64,000 nucleotides of DNA from Shewanella marisflavi (lineage in GTDB: Bacteria > Pseudomonadota > Gammaproteobacteria > Enterobacterales > Shewanellaceae), in contig NZ_JAKIKX010000001.1 of NCBI RefSeq assembly GCF_023283925.1, positions 744,001 through 808,000 of the forward strand, read 5' to 3'. The translations under genes and the position numbers were made by a program. The notes under the pieces were generated by a model. The model saw nothing but the letters and a program-made list of their open reading frames with translations. It was not told the DNA's origin and made no database searches. Shown piece after piece: positions 35,803 through 47,100 of the stretch. Positions within the stretch are counted from its first letter, which is position 1; every line of letters begins with the position of its first letter.

Positions 35803-37973
35803 CCCAAGGCAAGCCCTATCCCTTAGGAGCCACTCTGGACAGTGACGGGGTTAACTTCGCGCTGTTTTCGGCCCATGCCAGCGCCGTCTATCTTTGTCTG
35901 TTTGATGAGGCAGAGACTGAGATAGCCCGTTTTCGTCTGGAGCGTCAGACTCAGCAGATCTGGCATGGCCATGTGTCTGAACTGAAGGCGGGCTGTCGTT
36001 ATGGCTATCGGGTCGATGGCCCCTATCAGCCACTTATTGGTCATAGATTTAACGTCAACAAGCTGCTGCTCGATCCCTATGCCAAGCAGTTGTCGGGGCC
36101 GATCATTGACCACAAATCTCACTATGGTTATCAGTTTGGTCATGAGCTGGAGGATTTAAGCTTCTGCGAGCTGGATAACGCCGCTGAAATGCCCAAGTGT
36201 GTGGTGGTTGACCTTGAGGGCTTAGCGCCTATTGCGCCGCTAATGAATCCCGGTGAGCAGCGAGAGAGCCCGCTGTCGCTTAGACGCGGCGTCATCTATG
36301 AGTTGCATGTCAAAGGTTTTAGCCAGCAAAACCCAGAGGTGCCAGAGGAAAACAGAGGCCGTTTTGCCGGCCTTGGGGATCCGGCCAGTATTGGCTATCT
36401 CAATCACCTTGGGATCACGGCGGTGGAGCTGTTACCTGTGCAGCAGTTTGTCTCTGAGGCTTTCTTGCTGCAGAAGGGACTGACTAACTACTGGGGCTAT
36501 AACAGCATAGGTTTTTTCGCGCCCCATCATGGCTATCTCAGCAGTATCGCAGCAGCGGGGGGACAACACGGCTTCGCCGGGATCAATGAGTTTCGTGACA
36601 TGGTCAGCGCCCTGCACCGCGCCGGTATCGAGGTGATACTGGATGTGGTCTACAACCATAGCGCCGAGGGCAACCGCCTGGGGCCAACCTATAGCTTTAA
36701 GGGGATCGATAACCTCAGCTATTACCGTTTGCACCCAATTGAGCCACGCTACTACATCAATGATACCGGTTGTGGTAACACCCTGAATCTGTCCCATCCC
36801 AGAGTATTGCAGCTGGTGATGGACTCGCTGCGTTATTGGGTTGAGGTGATGGGGGTCGACGGCTTTAGGTTCGATCTGGCCACCACCTTAGGCCGAGAAG
36901 AACATGGCTTCGATGTTGGCTCTGGCTTTTTCGATGCCATAGGTCAAGACCCTGTGCTCAGCCAGGTGCGTCTCATCGCCGAGCCCTGGGATATCGGCCC
37001 CGGAGGCTATCAGCTGGGACAGTTCCCCATTGGCTGGAGCGAGTGGAATGACAGGTATCGCGATACGGTGCGTCGTTTCTGGCGGGGCGATGCTGGCATG
37101 TTGCCCGAGTTTGCGACTCGCTTTCACGGCTCCAGTGACCTGTTTGAACATGCGGGGCGCAAACCCGCTGCCAGCATCAATTTTATCACCAGCCACGACG
37201 GCTTTACCCTGATGGATCTGGTGAGCTATCGCCATAAGCATAACCAGGCCAATGGTGAGCAGAATCGTGACGGGCACAACGAAAACTATAGCCACAACTA
37301 TGGCCATGAAGGGCAGAGCGATGAGGTGGAGCTTAAGTCACTGAGGGCCCGTCAGTGTCGCAACATGCTCACCACACTCTTTATGTCTCAAGGGGTGCCC
37401 ATGCTGCTGGCTGGTGACGAGGTGGGCCATAGTCAGCACGGCAACAACAACGCCTATTGTCAGGATAACCCCAGTAGTTGGCTCGACTGGCGCAAGGATA
37501 TCGCCAGCGATGAACTGCTGAGCTTCACCATGAATTTGATCAAGTTGCGCCGCCGTTTTCCCATGCTCTGCCACAGAGACTATATCCACGAGAGCGCCAA
37601 TTTTGCCTCACCAGGTCTCGACTGGTTCTGCCGTCAGGGAGAGCCCATGACTAAGGCGCATTGGGGCGAGGCACAGACCCGTACCCTGAGCCTGGTGATC
37701 AGCGGCGAGCTGGAGGCGCAGACCGGTTGCCGTCAGGCGTTACTCTTGATGTTCAATGCCGACGACAGACCACAGCAGTTCACCCTGCCAAGTCTTGAGG
37801 GGATAGTGCAGTGGCAATGCCTGCTCAGCACCCAGGACTGTCCTCAAGATGGTAAGGCCACTAACAGGCAGGGCTTGTTGCAGGGGGCCAGCCTGGTCTT
37901 GCAAGACAGAAGCCTGATGATCTATTACGCGCAATTTACTTCAGCGCCCCAAGCGACAGGAGAGTCTAGATGA
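35793..37973 (+). CDS. glgX: glycogen debranching enzyme
   Basis: A 726-residue GH13 isoamylase-type enzyme that removes short side chains left by phosphorylase. N-terminal CBM48 (about 10-110), barrel with [18 protein letters not shown] (nucleophile), [16 protein letters not shown] (acid/base) and [16 protein letters not shown]. Overlaps glgB by 10 bases and glgP by 4 (ATGA), so the three are translationally linked. Longer than E. coli GlgX (657). Confidence 0.95.
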   Translation: MRLTQGKPYPLGATLDSDGVNFALFSAHASAVYLCLFDEAETEIARFRLERQTQQIWHGHVSELKAGCRYGYRVDGPYQPLIGHRFNVNKLLLDPYAKQLSGPIIDHKSHYGYQFGHELEDLSFCELDNAAEMPKCVVVDLEGLAPIAPLMNPGEQRESPLSLRRGVIYELHVKGFSQQNPEVPEENRGRFAGLGDPASIGYLNHLGITAVELLPVQQFVSEAFLLQKGLTNYWGYNSIGFFAPHHGYLSSIAAAGGQHGFAGINEFRDMVSALHRAGIEVILDVVYNHSAEGNRLGPTYSFKGIDNLSYYRLHPIEPRYYINDTGCGNTLNLSHPRVLQLVMDSLRYWVEVMGVDGFRFDLATTLGREEHGFDVGSGFFDAIGQDPVLSQVRLIAEPWDIGPGGYQLGQFPIGWSEWNDRYRDTVRRFWRGDAGMLPEFATRFHGSSDLFEHAGRKPAASINFITSHDGFTLMDLVSYRHKHNQANGEQNRDGHNENYSHNYGHEGQSDEVELKSLRARQCRNMLTTLFMSQGVPMLLAGDEVGHSQHGNNNAYCQDNPSSWLDWRKDIASDELLSFTMNLIKLRRRFPMLCHRDYIHESANFASPGLDWFCRQGEPMTKAHWGEAQTRTLSLVISGELEAQTGCRQALLLMFNADDRPQQFTLPSLEGIVQWQCLLSTQDCPQDGKATNRQGLLQGASLVLQDRSLMIYYAQFTSAPQATGESR

Positions 37974-40546
37974 GTTCAACTAAGACGACTAAGTCAGTTA
38001 GGACGAATAAGTCAGTTAGGACCAATAAGCCAGTTAGGACCAGTAAGCCAGAGACCACGAACAAGGCTAGTGAACGTAAGGTGAAAGCGACAAGCACCAG
38101 TGATGAGCCGGTGGCGCCCGTCAGTCTCATCTGCGATCCCTGTGAGACCTTAGGAGCCTGCTTTGAGCGCCATATCGATAAGAGTCTGGCCCCCAAGGAG
38201 CGGGACGATCAGGAGCTGTTTTATGCGTTTGCGTTGAGCGTAAAAGATCAGATGCTGCCCAAGTGGCGCGCCACCCGCCAGCAGGATCGTGAGGCGGGCA
38301 ATAAGCGGGTGGCTTATCTGTCGCTTGAGTTTCTTATGGGACGAGCCCTGAGCAATGCCTTGCTGAATCTGGACATGAATCAGGAAACGGAGCAGGTACT
38401 GAAGGACTATGCCGTGGCGCTCGAACAATTGGAGGAGCAGGAGCATGATGCTGGCTTGGGCAACGGTGGTCTTGGGCGCTTGGCGGCGTGTTTTCTCGAT
38501 AGTTGTGCCAGCCTGGATCTCAATGTCACCGGCTATGGCATCAGGTATGAGTACGGCATGTTCGCCCAGAAGCTGTGGGATGGCTATCAGGTAGAGCGTC
38601 CCGATCGCTGGCTGCGCGATGGTAATCCCTGGGAGGTGCGTGTGCCCAGCCATAATGTGACCGTGCCTTTCTTCGGTCATACCGAGTCCTATATCGACCG
38701 CGATGGTAAGCGCCAATACACCTGGGTGGAGACTCAGGATGTGCTGGCGGTGGCCTATGATATGCCTGTGCCCGGCTACCGTAACGAGCGGATCAATACC
38801 CTTAGGTTGTGGAAGTCGGAGGCCACGGACGACTTCGATCTCGAAGAGTTTAACCAAGGGGATTATACCGAGGCGGTTGCCCGTAAAAACTTAGCCGAGC
38901 AGATCACTATGGTGCTTTATCCCAATGATGCCAGCGAGAACGGCAAAGAGCTGAGGCTGCGTCAGCAGTACTTTCTCTCCTCTGCCAGCCTGCAGGATCT
39001 GCTCAATACCTGGGTGAGTCAGCATGGTGCAGATTTCACCGATTTTGCCCGTCAGCATGTGATGCAGCTTAACGACACTCATCCCAGTGTGGCGATCCCT
39101 GAGCTGATGCGCCTCTTGATGGACAAGTATGGCCTGGGCTGGGATCAGGCCTGGACAATCACCAGCCAGACTATGGCCTACACCAACCATACATTGCTGC
39201 CCGAGGCGCTGGAGCGTTGGCCGGTGCGCATGTTTGCTCACATGTTGCCCAGGCTGCTGGATATCATCTATGAGATCAACGCCCGTTACCTAGATATGGT
39301 GGCTCATCACTGGCCAGGTGACGGCGACAAGCTGCGCGCCATGTCCATTATCGAAGAGGGAGATGAGCCTCATATTCGCATGGCTTATCTGGCGATTGTG
39401 GCCAGCTTCTCGGTGAACGGCGTCGCTGGCTTGCATACCCAGTTGTTGACCTCTGGCCTGTTTAAGGACTTCTACGCCCTGTGGCCCGAGAAGTTTAACA
39501 ACAAGACTAATGGCGTGACCCCAAGGCGCTGGCTGGCCCAGAGCAACCCAGCATTGGCGCAGCTACTCAATAAGCGATTAGGGGAGGGCTGGGTGAAAGA
39601 TCTTAGTCGGCTCAGCGCCCTCAATGCCTTTACCGATGATAAGGAGCTTATCAAGGCCTGGCAGGCGGCGAAACAGAGTAACAAGCGCCAGTTGGCGGCT
39701 CTGGTGAAACAAGAATGCGGCGTGAGCTTTGACCCTAAAATGATGTTTGATGTGCAGGTGAAACGCATTCATGAGTATAAGCGCCAGCTGCTCAATATTT
39801 TGCATGTGATCCATCTGTATCACCTGATCCAGCAGGGCAAGCTTACCGATATTACCCCAAGATGTGTGTTGATTGGTGGCAAGGCAGCTCCGGGTTATGC
39901 CATGGCCAAGCTGCTGATCAAGCTCGCTAATAATGTGGCCCATATGGTCAACTCAGACCCTCTTGTGACCCCTTACCTGCGCTTTGCTTTCTATCCCAAC
40001 TATAACGTCAGCGCCATGGAGCGTATCTGCCCAGCGACGGATCTCTCCGAGCAGATCTCCACCGCCGGCAAGGAGGCCTCGGGCACGGGCAACATGAAGT
40101 TTATGATGAATGGCGCCCTCACCATAGGCACCTTAGATGGCGCCAATATCGAGATGCTCGAAGAGGTCGGCGAAGATAACTTCTTTCTTTTTGGCCTCAC
40201 CGCCGACGAGGTGGAGGCGTTGAAACCTCACTACGATCCTCAGCACTTTATCGCCAAGTCTCAGGCGCTAAGCGAGGTGATGAGCCTGCTGGAAAGCGGC
40301 CACTTTAATCTGCTTGAGCCGGGGATCTTCGATCCCATCATCGACAGCATTCGCTGTCCCAAGGATCCCTGGATGATCGCCGCCGATTTTGAGTCCTACC
40401 GGCTCGCCCAAGTGCAGGCTGCCAAGGCCTATCGAGATCCCCATCATTGGACACAGATGAGCATACGCAATACCGCCGCCAGTGGTCGCTTTTCCAGCGA
40501 TGTCACCATTGGTCAATACCGAGACGAGATTTGGGGGATAGCCTAA
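37970..40546 (+). CDS. glgP: glycogen phosphorylase with repeat-rich N-terminal tail
   Basis: An 858-residue PLP-dependent phosphorylase releasing glucose-1-phosphate from glycogen. The catalytic part begins near residue 45; motifs are VAYLSLEFLMGRALSNALLNL, GLGNGGLGRLAACFLDS and, around the PLP lysine, SGTGNMKFMMNGALTIGTLDG. The first 45 residues are basic and low-complexity, with three copies of KSVRTN-like units encoded by 18-base tandem repeats (37991-38044). This extension is absent in E. coli GlgP (815) and looks flexible. Confidence 0.95.
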   Translation: MSSTKTTKSVRTNKSVRTNKPVRTSKPETTNKASERKVKATSTSDEPVAPVSLICDPCETLGACFERHIDKSLAPKERDDQELFYAFALSVKDQMLPKWRATRQQDREAGNKRVAYLSLEFLMGRALSNALLNLDMNQETEQVLKDYAVALEQLEEQEHDAGLGNGGLGRLAACFLDSCASLDLNVTGYGIRYEYGMFAQKLWDGYQVERPDRWLRDGNPWEVRVPSHNVTVPFFGHTESYIDRDGKRQYTWVETQDVLAVAYDMPVPGYRNERINTLRLWKSEATDDFDLEEFNQGDYTEAVARKNLAEQITMVLYPNDASENGKELRLRQQYFLSSASLQDLLNTWVSQHGADFTDFARQHVMQLNDTHPSVAIPELMRLLMDKYGLGWDQAWTITSQTMAYTNHTLLPEALERWPVRMFAHMLPRLLDIIYEINARYLDMVAHHWPGDGDKLRAMSIIEEGDEPHIRMAYLAIVASFSVNGVAGLHTQLLTSGLFKDFYALWPEKFNNKTNGVTPRRWLAQSNPALAQLLNKRLGEGWVKDLSRLSALNAFTDDKELIKAWQAAKQSNKRQLAALVKQECGVSFDPKMMFDVQVKRIHEYKRQLLNILHVIHLYHLIQQGKLTDITPRCVLIGGKAAPGYAMAKLLIKLANNVAHMVNSDPLVTPYLRFAFYPNYNVSAMERICPATDLSEQISTAGKEASGTGNMKFMMNGALTIGTLDGANIEMLEEVGEDNFFLFGLTADEVEALKPHYDPQHFIAKSQALSEVMSLLESGHFNLLEPGIFDPIIDSIRCPKDPWMIAADFESYRLAQVQAAKAYRDPHHWTQMSIRNTAASGRFSSDVTIGQYRDEIWGIA
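37991..38062 (+). repeat. 18-base tandem repeat inside glgP
   Basis: Three close copies of AAGTCAGTTAGGACNAAT-like units (37991-38008, 38009-38026, 38027-38044) plus a fourth diverged copy to 38062. Being a multiple of three, unit number can change without breaking the frame. Confidence 0.85.
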
Positions 40547-40624
40547 TGAAATCTTATAGGGTCAATCGCGCCGCTATGGCGGTCAAACAACAGGTGTGTT
40601 TTTTATCTCAAGGAGTGAGTACTT

Positions 40625-41899
40625 ATGCCTAACATGAATCCTAGCCCACGATATATCAGTAACTTAACCCGGGAAACCTATGCATTAATCTTGGCGGGAG
40701 GGCGAGGTTCACGTTTACATGAATTGACCGACTGGCGCGCTAAGCCTTCGCTCTATTTCGGCGGCAAGTTCCGCATCATCGATTTTCCGCTGTCGAACTG
40801 CATCAACTCGGGCATCCGTCGTATCGGTGTGGTGACGCAGTATAAATCCCATTCCTTGATCCGCCACGTGATGCGCGGCTGGGGGCACTTTAAGAAGGAG
40901 CTGGGGGAGTCGGTGGAGATCTTGCCTGCCTCTCAGCGCTACTCTGAAAGCTGGTATAAGGGCACCGCCGATGCCGTGTTCCAGAATATCGACATCATAC
41001 GCCACGAGCTGCCCAAGTATGTGATGATCCTCTCGGGGGATCATGTGTACCGCATGGACTATGCCGGTTTGCTGGCAGCCCATGCCGAGTCGGGCGCCGA
41101 CATGACGGTCTCTTGTCTCGAGGTGCCTGTGGCCGAGGCCGCCGGTGCCTTTGGGGTGGTAGAGGTGGATCAGCGGAATAAGATCTTGGGGTTCGAAGAG
41201 AAGCCGGAGGTGCCTAAACATCTGCCAGAACAGCCCGAGATGTGCCTGGCCTCCATGGGTAACTATGTGTTTAACACTGAGTTTCTGTTTGAGCAGCTTA
41301 AGAAAGATGCCATGAACGAGAACTCAGATCGCGACTTTGGCAAGGATATCATCCCCTCTATCATCGAGGAGCATGAGGTCTACGCCCATCCCTTCAGAAG
41401 CGGCTTCACCGACGAGGAGGCTTACTGGCGCGATGTGGGAACCTTGGACTCTTTCTGGCAGGCCAACATGGAGCTGCTGTCACCCACTCCGGCGCTTAAC
41501 CTCTATGATGCCAAGTGGCCCATCTGGACCTTCCAGGAGCAGATGCCGCCAGCCAAGTTTGTGTTTGACGATGACGATCGCCGCGGCATGGCGGTGGACT
41601 CTATCGTTTCAGGTGGCTGTATCATCTCAGGCTCAACCGTGCGGCGCAGCGTGCTGTTTAACGAGGTGCAGGTCTGCTCTTACTCTACGGTGGAAAACTC
41701 CGTGGTGCTCCCCGATGTGGTGGTGCTGCGTAACTGTCAGATTAAGAATGCTATCTTAGATCGCGGTTGCATCATTCCAGAGGGGACTGTTATCGGTCAT
41801 TGCCACGACCATGACAGGGCGCGTGGCTTTAGGGTCTCGGAAGGGGGGATCACCTTAGTGACCCGCGACATGTTGGGGCTACCGGTGGGCTATGAATAA
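40625..41899 (+). CDS. glgC: glucose-1-phosphate adenylyltransferase
   Basis: A 424-residue ADP-glucose pyrophosphorylase, the committed and allosterically controlled step of glycogen synthesis. N-terminal nucleotide motif [22 protein letters not shown], then [19 protein letters not shown] (activator/substrate region) and a C-terminal left-handed beta-helix domain. Good AGGAG site before ATG 40625. Overlaps glgA by 8 bases. Confidence 0.96.
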   Translation: MPNMNPSPRYISNLTRETYALILAGGRGSRLHELTDWRAKPSLYFGGKFRIIDFPLSNCINSGIRRIGVVTQYKSHSLIRHVMRGWGHFKKELGESVEILPASQRYSESWYKGTADAVFQNIDIIRHELPKYVMILSGDHVYRMDYAGLLAAHAESGADMTVSCLEVPVAEAAGAFGVVEVDQRNKILGFEEKPEVPKHLPEQPEMCLASMGNYVFNTEFLFEQLKKDAMNENSDRDFGKDIIPSIIEEHEVYAHPFRSGFTDEEAYWRDVGTLDSFWQANMELLSPTPALNLYDAKWPIWTFQEQMPPAKFVFDDDDRRGMAVDSIVSGGCIISGSTVRRSVLFNEVQVCSYSTVENSVVLPDVVVLRNCQIKNAILDRGCIIPEGTVIGHCHDHDRARGFRVSEGGITLVTRDMLGLPVGYE

Positions 41900-43544
41900 A
41901 ACGCATGAAGAAGGCGCCATGAAGCGCGTGTTGATGGTTGCCGCCGAAAATGGTGCGCTTAAGGGCGCCAAGGTGGGCGGCATGGCCGATGTGATCCGTG
42001 ACCTGCCGGCGGCGCTCTATCCACTTGGGGTTTGCAGCGACGTGATCATGCCAAGCTATGGCTTCTTGCATCGTCAGCAGGGAGCCGAGTTTTTGGGGGA
42101 GCTGGTGGTGAACTTCTACGGTGAACCTCACTGGCTGGGGCTTTACCGGGCCGTTCATCCGAGTCTGCCTGAAGTGAATCTGTATCTGCTGGATCACCCC
42201 CTGTTTGACCAGGGGGGGAAGATCTATACCCCAGGCAGCAGTGAGCGCCCCTTTGCCGAGGATGCCAATAAGTTTGCTCTGTTTGGATTAGGGGTTGGAA
42301 AGGCAATAGTCTCAGCGCTTCTGCCTCGGCCCGATTATCTGCACCTGCATGACTGGCATTGTGGCGTGCTGGCGCTGCTGCGCGCCTTTGCCCCCGACTA
42401 TGAGGCGTTGCGGGCCATTCCGGCTATCTTGTCTATTCATAATCTGGCCATACAGGGGACCCGGCCTTTGTGTCAGGAGCACTCCTCTTTGCAGGCCTGG
42501 TTGCCGCAGCTGTTTGACGGCCTTGGTGCTGAGGCGCTGGCTAAGGTGACAGATCCCAGATACCCCCAATGTTTTAACCCGCTACGCGCGGCAATTGTAC
42601 TTTGCGATCGGGTGCATCTGGTCTCACCCAGTTATGCCCAGGAGGTGCTGCGCCCCTCATCGGCACCTGATGGCTTTGTCGGCGGCGAAGGGCTGGAGGA
42701 CGATCTCCAGCACAAGCAGCAGGAGGGCGCGCTGTTTGGCATCCTAAATGGCTGCGAATACCCGAGCCAGCCCAGACGAGCAGGTCAGCTAACCAAGCGT
42801 CAGGCACTGCTCAAGGGCAGCATAGATACCTTGTTACCCCTCATCGACAGCGCCGAGCGCGCCATTCAAGGTTGGCTGAGCGCCACGCCTTGGGTGCGCA
42901 GCGTGGATCAACTGGCGCTGCTTACCCTGGCAAGGTTAAGACGCCAAGCCGAAGGGCAAGATCTTCCCTGCTTATTGCTGACCTCTGTGGGGCGACTGAC
43001 GGATCAGAAGATGGCGATCCTCTGCTACCGTGATGCTCAGGGGATTAGCACCCTGGAACATCTGCTTAAGATGTTGGCCCAGTATGCGCCTAACGGCTTG
43101 GTGGCCATCCTGGGCAGCGGCGATGAGGCGCTCGAGCGGCAACTGGCTGAGCTGGCGGGGCGATATTCAAATCTTCTATTTATCAATGGCTTTGACTTGC
43201 CGTTATCGGAAACCCTCTACGAGAAGGGGAACCTGTTTGTTATGCCGAGCTCCTTTGAGCCCTGCGGGATTAGTCAGATGTTGGCGATGCGCGCCGCCCA
43301 GCCCTGTTTGGTGCATGGGGTTGGCGGGCTTAAGGATACCGTGATTCACGGCGAGGATGGTTTTGTCTTCTATGGTGATAATCTGGCGGAGCAGGCTAAA
43401 TCGCTTTTGAGTACGCTTAAAGAGGTGCTGCCTATGATAGGCACCGAACCTTGGCAAGCGATCTGTAAGCGGGCCAGTCAAAAACGTTTTAGCTGGGCGG
43501 ACTCGGCCAAGGCTTATTGCCAACAGCTCTATCGCCTCTCTTGA
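41892..43544 (+). CDS. glgA: glycogen synthase
   Basis: A 550-residue GT5 enzyme transferring glucose from ADP-glucose to glycogen. The ADP-binding KxGG motif is in [19 protein letters not shown], and the C-terminal GT-B half has [15 protein letters not shown] and the conserved [17 protein letters not shown] loop. The inner ATG at 41919 ([12 protein letters not shown]) matches the usual N-terminus and may be the real start. The protein is longer than E. coli GlgA (477), with an insert between the two halves. Last gene of the operon. Confidence 0.93.
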   Translation: MNKTHEEGAMKRVLMVAAENGALKGAKVGGMADVIRDLPAALYPLGVCSDVIMPSYGFLHRQQGAEFLGELVVNFYGEPHWLGLYRAVHPSLPEVNLYLLDHPLFDQGGKIYTPGSSERPFAEDANKFALFGLGVGKAIVSALLPRPDYLHLHDWHCGVLALLRAFAPDYEALRAIPAILSIHNLAIQGTRPLCQEHSSLQAWLPQLFDGLGAEALAKVTDPRYPQCFNPLRAAIVLCDRVHLVSPSYAQEVLRPSSAPDGFVGGEGLEDDLQHKQQEGALFGILNGCEYPSQPRRAGQLTKRQALLKGSIDTLLPLIDSAERAIQGWLSATPWVRSVDQLALLTLARLRRQAEGQDLPCLLLTSVGRLTDQKMAILCYRDAQGISTLEHLLKMLAQYAPNGLVAILGSGDEALERQLAELAGRYSNLLFINGFDLPLSETLYEKGNLFVMPSSFEPCGISQMLAMRAAQPCLVHGVGGLKDTVIHGEDGFVFYGDNLAEQAKSLLSTLKEVLPMIGTEPWQAICKRASQKRFSWADSAKAYCQQLYRLS

Positions 43545-43579
43545 TAGCGGCTAAGCCATAGAAAAATAGCGGCTTGGTC

Positions 43580-44053
43580 TTAGCAAAGTAGCGGGGAGGC
43601 TATGGGATGGAACTTTGTCGCGGCCTCCATCAGCGCCTTGGCGGTCAGCTCTGGCACGCCGTAGACTTGGGTCTCTACCGGATGTTTGCGAGCGACATGT
43701 TCAAGCAGCATAGCGAAGTCGCCATCCCCCGAGAGTAAGATCACTGTGTCGACCTTGGCGGCAGATTCCATGATATCTATGGTGATCCCCACATCCCAGT
43801 CGCCTTTAGCGCTGCCGTCACTGCGCTGAATAAAGGGCTTTAACTTGACCTCGAAGCCAATATGTTTGAGCGCATCCTGAAACTTTAGCTGGCCGTCATC
43901 GCCTCTGTGAATGGCATAGGCGTTTGCCTGCACTATCTCGCCCTCCTGACTCAGCCGCTGCCACAGCTCACGGTAATTGAACTGGCGGCCATAGGCTTGC
44001 TTACAGGTGTAATAGATGTTTTGCACATCGACGAACAGGGCGATACGTTTCAC
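43580..44053 (-). CDS. NYN domain protein (LabA/DUF88-like)
   Basis: A 157-residue protein of the NYN/PIN-like nuclease fold. Acidic cluster: ALFVDVQNIYY at the N-terminus, GDWDVGITIDIM in the middle and LLSGDGDFAMLL near residue 105. NYN proteins are predicted metal-dependent RNases, but the substrate here is unknown. Convergent with glgA, 35 bases apart, with no terminator seen in between. Confidence 0.9.
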   Translation of the reverse strand: MKRIALFVDVQNIYYTCKQAYGRQFNYRELWQRLSQEGEIVQANAYAIHRGDDGQLKFQDALKHIGFEVKLKPFIQRSDGSAKGDWDVGITIDIMESAAKVDTVILLSGDGDFAMLLEHVARKHPVETQVYGVPELTAKALMEAATKFHPIASPLLC

Positions 44054-44230
44054 GCAGACTCACTGGCAAAGAGATGATGTACTGACCATAACTCAGCAGT
44101 GCAAAGAGACAAAGGCTTTTACGGCAAAAGATGAGATTGTTATCACTTCGTTGCTTTTGCATCTGGGCGGTGTTTAGAATAGGCCTGCCAACATCAGTAG
44201 TTAGAATAACAATAACAACAGGAGTTTGAG

Positions 44231-45817
44231 TTGAGCCGAGAAGCGCGATATTTAGAGGAAGCCAAAGATTTCTATCAGAGCGGAAAATTTTCCTCTGCCG
44301 GTATTTATGTTCGTAAGGTGCTGAGACGAGATCCTGATAATGTTGAGGCCCAGGTGCTATCGGGGCACCTCGCCTTTCGAAATGGCGAGTTTTTCCAGGC
44401 GATGAGTGCCTACCTTAAGGCGCTGCAGCTGGGTTATCAGGCTGATGAGTCGACGATGCTCAATCTGGTGAGTTTGTATGAACGCCAGGAGGCCTTCTTC
44501 GATGCGGTGAAGCTGCTTAAGCCATTGGTAGCAAAGGCCCCCGAGGCCCTGAGCCTGCAGTTTAGATTAGGGATGAATGCCAGCAAAACCGGTGACATGG
44601 CCTTGGCTGAGTCGGGGTTGCTCAGGGCGTTATCCAGCACTGAGCATGCGGCGCAGGCCTGTCTCAACCTGGGGCATGTCTACAAGGCCAAGGGTGATAC
44701 AGACAAGGCCGCGGCTTATTATCATGACTACATTCGTCTCGCGCCGAGCCAGCAGGCCACAGCCTACTGGAGTCTGGCGGATCTGAAAAACTATCGTTTT
44801 ACCGAGCAGGATGAAGCCGCGCTCAAGGCCAATATCGCCTCAGAGGCATTTTCTCAAGCCAGTCAGTCACTGTTTCACTTTGCCCTCAATCGCGTTTATG
44901 AGCAGCAACAAGCAACCGAGCAGGCCTTTAAAGCGGTGCGAGTCGCTAATCAACTGATGCGACCTCAGCGTCCTTTCAAAAAGGAGGCCTTTACTCAGCT
45001 GGTCGCCAGCCTGAAGTCGGCTAAGGTGACGCCGCGCTTAGAGGAGACTAGCGGACCTTGGACGCCTATCTTTATCGTCGGTATGCCGCGCTCGGGCACA
45101 ACCTTGTGTGAACAGATCCTGGCGAGTCACACTCAGGTGGCGGCCACCGACGAGCTGCCCTTCATCGAGCGCTTGGCGCTGAGTCTTGAGATGAAGGGGG
45201 GCTATGGCACCATGTTACCTCAGCTCTCAGGTGAGCTGATTGCCGAGATGCGCCAACGCTATATCGAGCAGGTGAATCAATATCTTGAGGCGCAAGGCAT
45301 CGAGTCACCGACTCTAGTAATAGACAAGAATCCCAATAATTTTCTTCATATCGGGCTGATTAAAACCTTGTTCCCCGAGGCCAAGGTTATCAATGTGATC
45401 CGCGATGCCAGAGATAATGCCATGGGGGTCTATAAGCAGCACTTTAGCCATGGTCACGATTACTCTTACCATCTGGACGATATCTGTCATTACTGGCAGC
45501 AATACCTGGAGTTGATGCAGCACTGGCAACAAGTTTATGGCGACAGTCTCTACCATCTGTGTTTCGAGGCGTTGGTGAAGCAGCCTGATCAGCAGATCCC
45601 GGCCATGCTAGATTATGCCGGTTTAGGGTTTGAGCCAGCTTGTCTTAAGTTTTATGAGTCAAAGCGCAGCGTGTTAACGCCCAGCGCCAGCCAGGTAAGA
45701 CGACCGATGAATGTTAAGGCGATAGGTCAGAGCGAGGTGTACGCGAGCTTTATCCCTAATGCTTATCGCACCCTGACTGAGATTGCCGATAACGCCCGCC
45801 ATACCTTTTTGAGTTAA
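44231..45817 (+). CDS. tetratricopeptide repeat sulfotransferase
   Basis: A 528-residue two-part protein. Residues 1 to about 260 are TPR repeats, beginning AKDFYQSGKFSSAGIYVRKVLRRDP. The C-terminal half is a PAPS-dependent sulfotransferase with the 5'-phosphate loop FIVGMPRSGTTLCEQILASH and the 3'-phosphate region VINVIRDARDNAMGVYKQHF. TPR-sulfotransferases of this kind may modify proteins or peptides, but the substrate is unknown. TTG start with AGGAG. Faces the SEC-C-tailed pair across a terminator. Confidence 0.9.
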   Translation: MSREARYLEEAKDFYQSGKFSSAGIYVRKVLRRDPDNVEAQVLSGHLAFRNGEFFQAMSAYLKALQLGYQADESTMLNLVSLYERQEAFFDAVKLLKPLVAKAPEALSLQFRLGMNASKTGDMALAESGLLRALSSTEHAAQACLNLGHVYKAKGDTDKAAAYYHDYIRLAPSQQATAYWSLADLKNYRFTEQDEAALKANIASEAFSQASQSLFHFALNRVYEQQQATEQAFKAVRVANQLMRPQRPFKKEAFTQLVASLKSAKVTPRLEETSGPWTPIFIVGMPRSGTTLCEQILASHTQVAATDELPFIERLALSLEMKGGYGTMLPQLSGELIAEMRQRYIEQVNQYLEAQGIESPTLVIDKNPNNFLHIGLIKTLFPEAKVINVIRDARDNAMGVYKQHFSHGHDYSYHLDDICHYWQQYLELMQHWQQVYGDSLYHLCFEALVKQPDQQIPAMLDYAGLGFEPACLKFYESKRSVLTPSASQVRRPMNVKAIGQSEVYASFIPNAYRTLTEIADNARHTFLS

Positions 45818-45830
45818 TCACTCTAATATA

Positions 45831-45860
45831 AAAAGGGCGACTTTCATGTCGCCCTTTTTT
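45831..45860. terminator. bidirectional terminator
   Basis: AAAAGGGCGAC-TTTCAT-GTCGCCCTTTT with T runs on both strands, between convergent genes. Confidence 0.88.
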
Positions 45861-45893
45861 GAGTCCAAACTTGGCGTCCCAGCCCATTATTAG

Positions 45894-47087
45894 CTAGTTA
45901 AGCTGTCCATGGCACTGTTTATATTTTTTGCCTGAGCCGCAGGGACAGGGGCTGTTGCGAGTCAGTCCCGCTTCTGTCTGTGGCGCTTTTATCGGGCCGC
46001 TTGACTGCTCTAATCGAGAATCGCTTGGCTGTCTTGTCGCTAGAGGCTGTGTTCTTGCCCCTAGAGGCTGTGGTGAAGCTTCTGGCGGCGTCGATTGCGA
46101 CCTTGATTGAGGCGCGGGCGTGTTTGCCTGGGCCAATTCCGGGCTCATGGCTGGCCCCATGATGAGGTGTATCAGCACCTTCATCGCCGATGTCTGGCTG
46201 TCCACCTTCACCCGATCCTCTAGCGGCGCCGCCTGTGCCAGCGTCTGTTGTCTTAAGCGATGGAAGGCGTCCCACCCGGCTTTATCGTCACCAAATTGTG
46301 ACCAAAGCCCCTGCCAGTCTAAGGCGAAATCATTGAGTAACTTGATAAAGCGCTGGCTCGCCTCGGGGTTATTCTTTGTTGCGCTCTGGATTTGAGCGCT
46401 GAGCTCCTGAGTCAGCAGGCGCACTTCGCTCGGGGGCATCACCAAGGGGAAGTTCACTTTCTCTGTGATGATATCAACCTGTTTATTTGGGATGAAACTC
46501 AGGTGCTCAGGCGTAAAGCTTGGATTATCTAAATCGCCGTAGGCCAGTGAGGCGTCATTGATCATCTGCCAGAAGCGACTCGAGCCCATGGTGTCTATTA
46601 CCAAGTGTACCCGCATCTTATCGCTGTTGTTTACCACCTTGTGATACTTCCAGGAATCGAATATCCAGCATTCTCCCTCGCCCATATGCACTTGCTTATC
46701 GTCGCAGTGAAACTGCACCGCCTCGTCTGTGACTATGGGGATATGAATACGCACCCGGTTGTGCCAATGATAGTTGATGTCACTATGCAGGGGCACTTCG
46801 CAGCCAGGGGCCAGACGCATCAGGCGCGAGCGGCCGATCACCTCACCGAAAGAGGCGATCACCTGTTGCAGATAAGGGCTTTGTTGCAGCGCTGGGGTTG
46901 GGCTCATGGGGCCTTTAAATTCGTTGTTAAAGCTGCCGCCTACCGAGATAAGGGCGATAGCCGAATTGCCCTTAAAGCTCTCGTGATGAGCTCGCCAATC
47001 GGCTTCACTAAATGCCGCTAACTCTTGCTGGAGGCGCTCGATATCGAAGCTGAGGGGAAGACGATAGAACTCTTTTGCTAACTTCAT
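45894..47087 (-). CDS. aspartyl/asparaginyl beta-hydroxylase with SEC-C tail
   Basis: A 397-residue protein. The central part (about 70-190) is an Asp/Asn beta-hydroxylase-type 2-oxoglutarate oxygenase domain: EVPLHSDINYHWHNRVRIHIP, ECWIFDSWKYHKVVNNSD and RVHLVIDTM hold the His-x-Asp...His iron site. A Pro/Ser/Gln-rich linker (about 320-375) leads to a C-terminal SEC-C zinc motif, CPCGSGKKYKQCHG. The next gene downstream in the transcript, 13 bases upstream in order, also ends in SEC-C. Confidence 0.88.
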   Translation of the reverse strand: MKLAKEFYRLPLSFDIERLQQELAAFSEADWRAHHESFKGNSAIALISVGGSFNNEFKGPMSPTPALQQSPYLQQVIASFGEVIGRSRLMRLAPGCEVPLHSDINYHWHNRVRIHIPIVTDEAVQFHCDDKQVHMGEGECWIFDSWKYHKVVNNSDKMRVHLVIDTMGSSRFWQMINDASLAYGDLDNPSFTPEHLSFIPNKQVDIITEKVNFPLVMPPSEVRLLTQELSAQIQSATKNNPEASQRFIKLLNDFALDWQGLWSQFGDDKAGWDAFHRLRQQTLAQAAPLEDRVKVDSQTSAMKVLIHLIMGPAMSPELAQANTPAPQSRSQSTPPEASPQPLGARTQPLATRQPSDSRLEQSSGPIKAPQTEAGLTRNSPCPCGSGKKYKQCHGQLN

Positions 47088-47100
47088 AATCTGTTAATCC

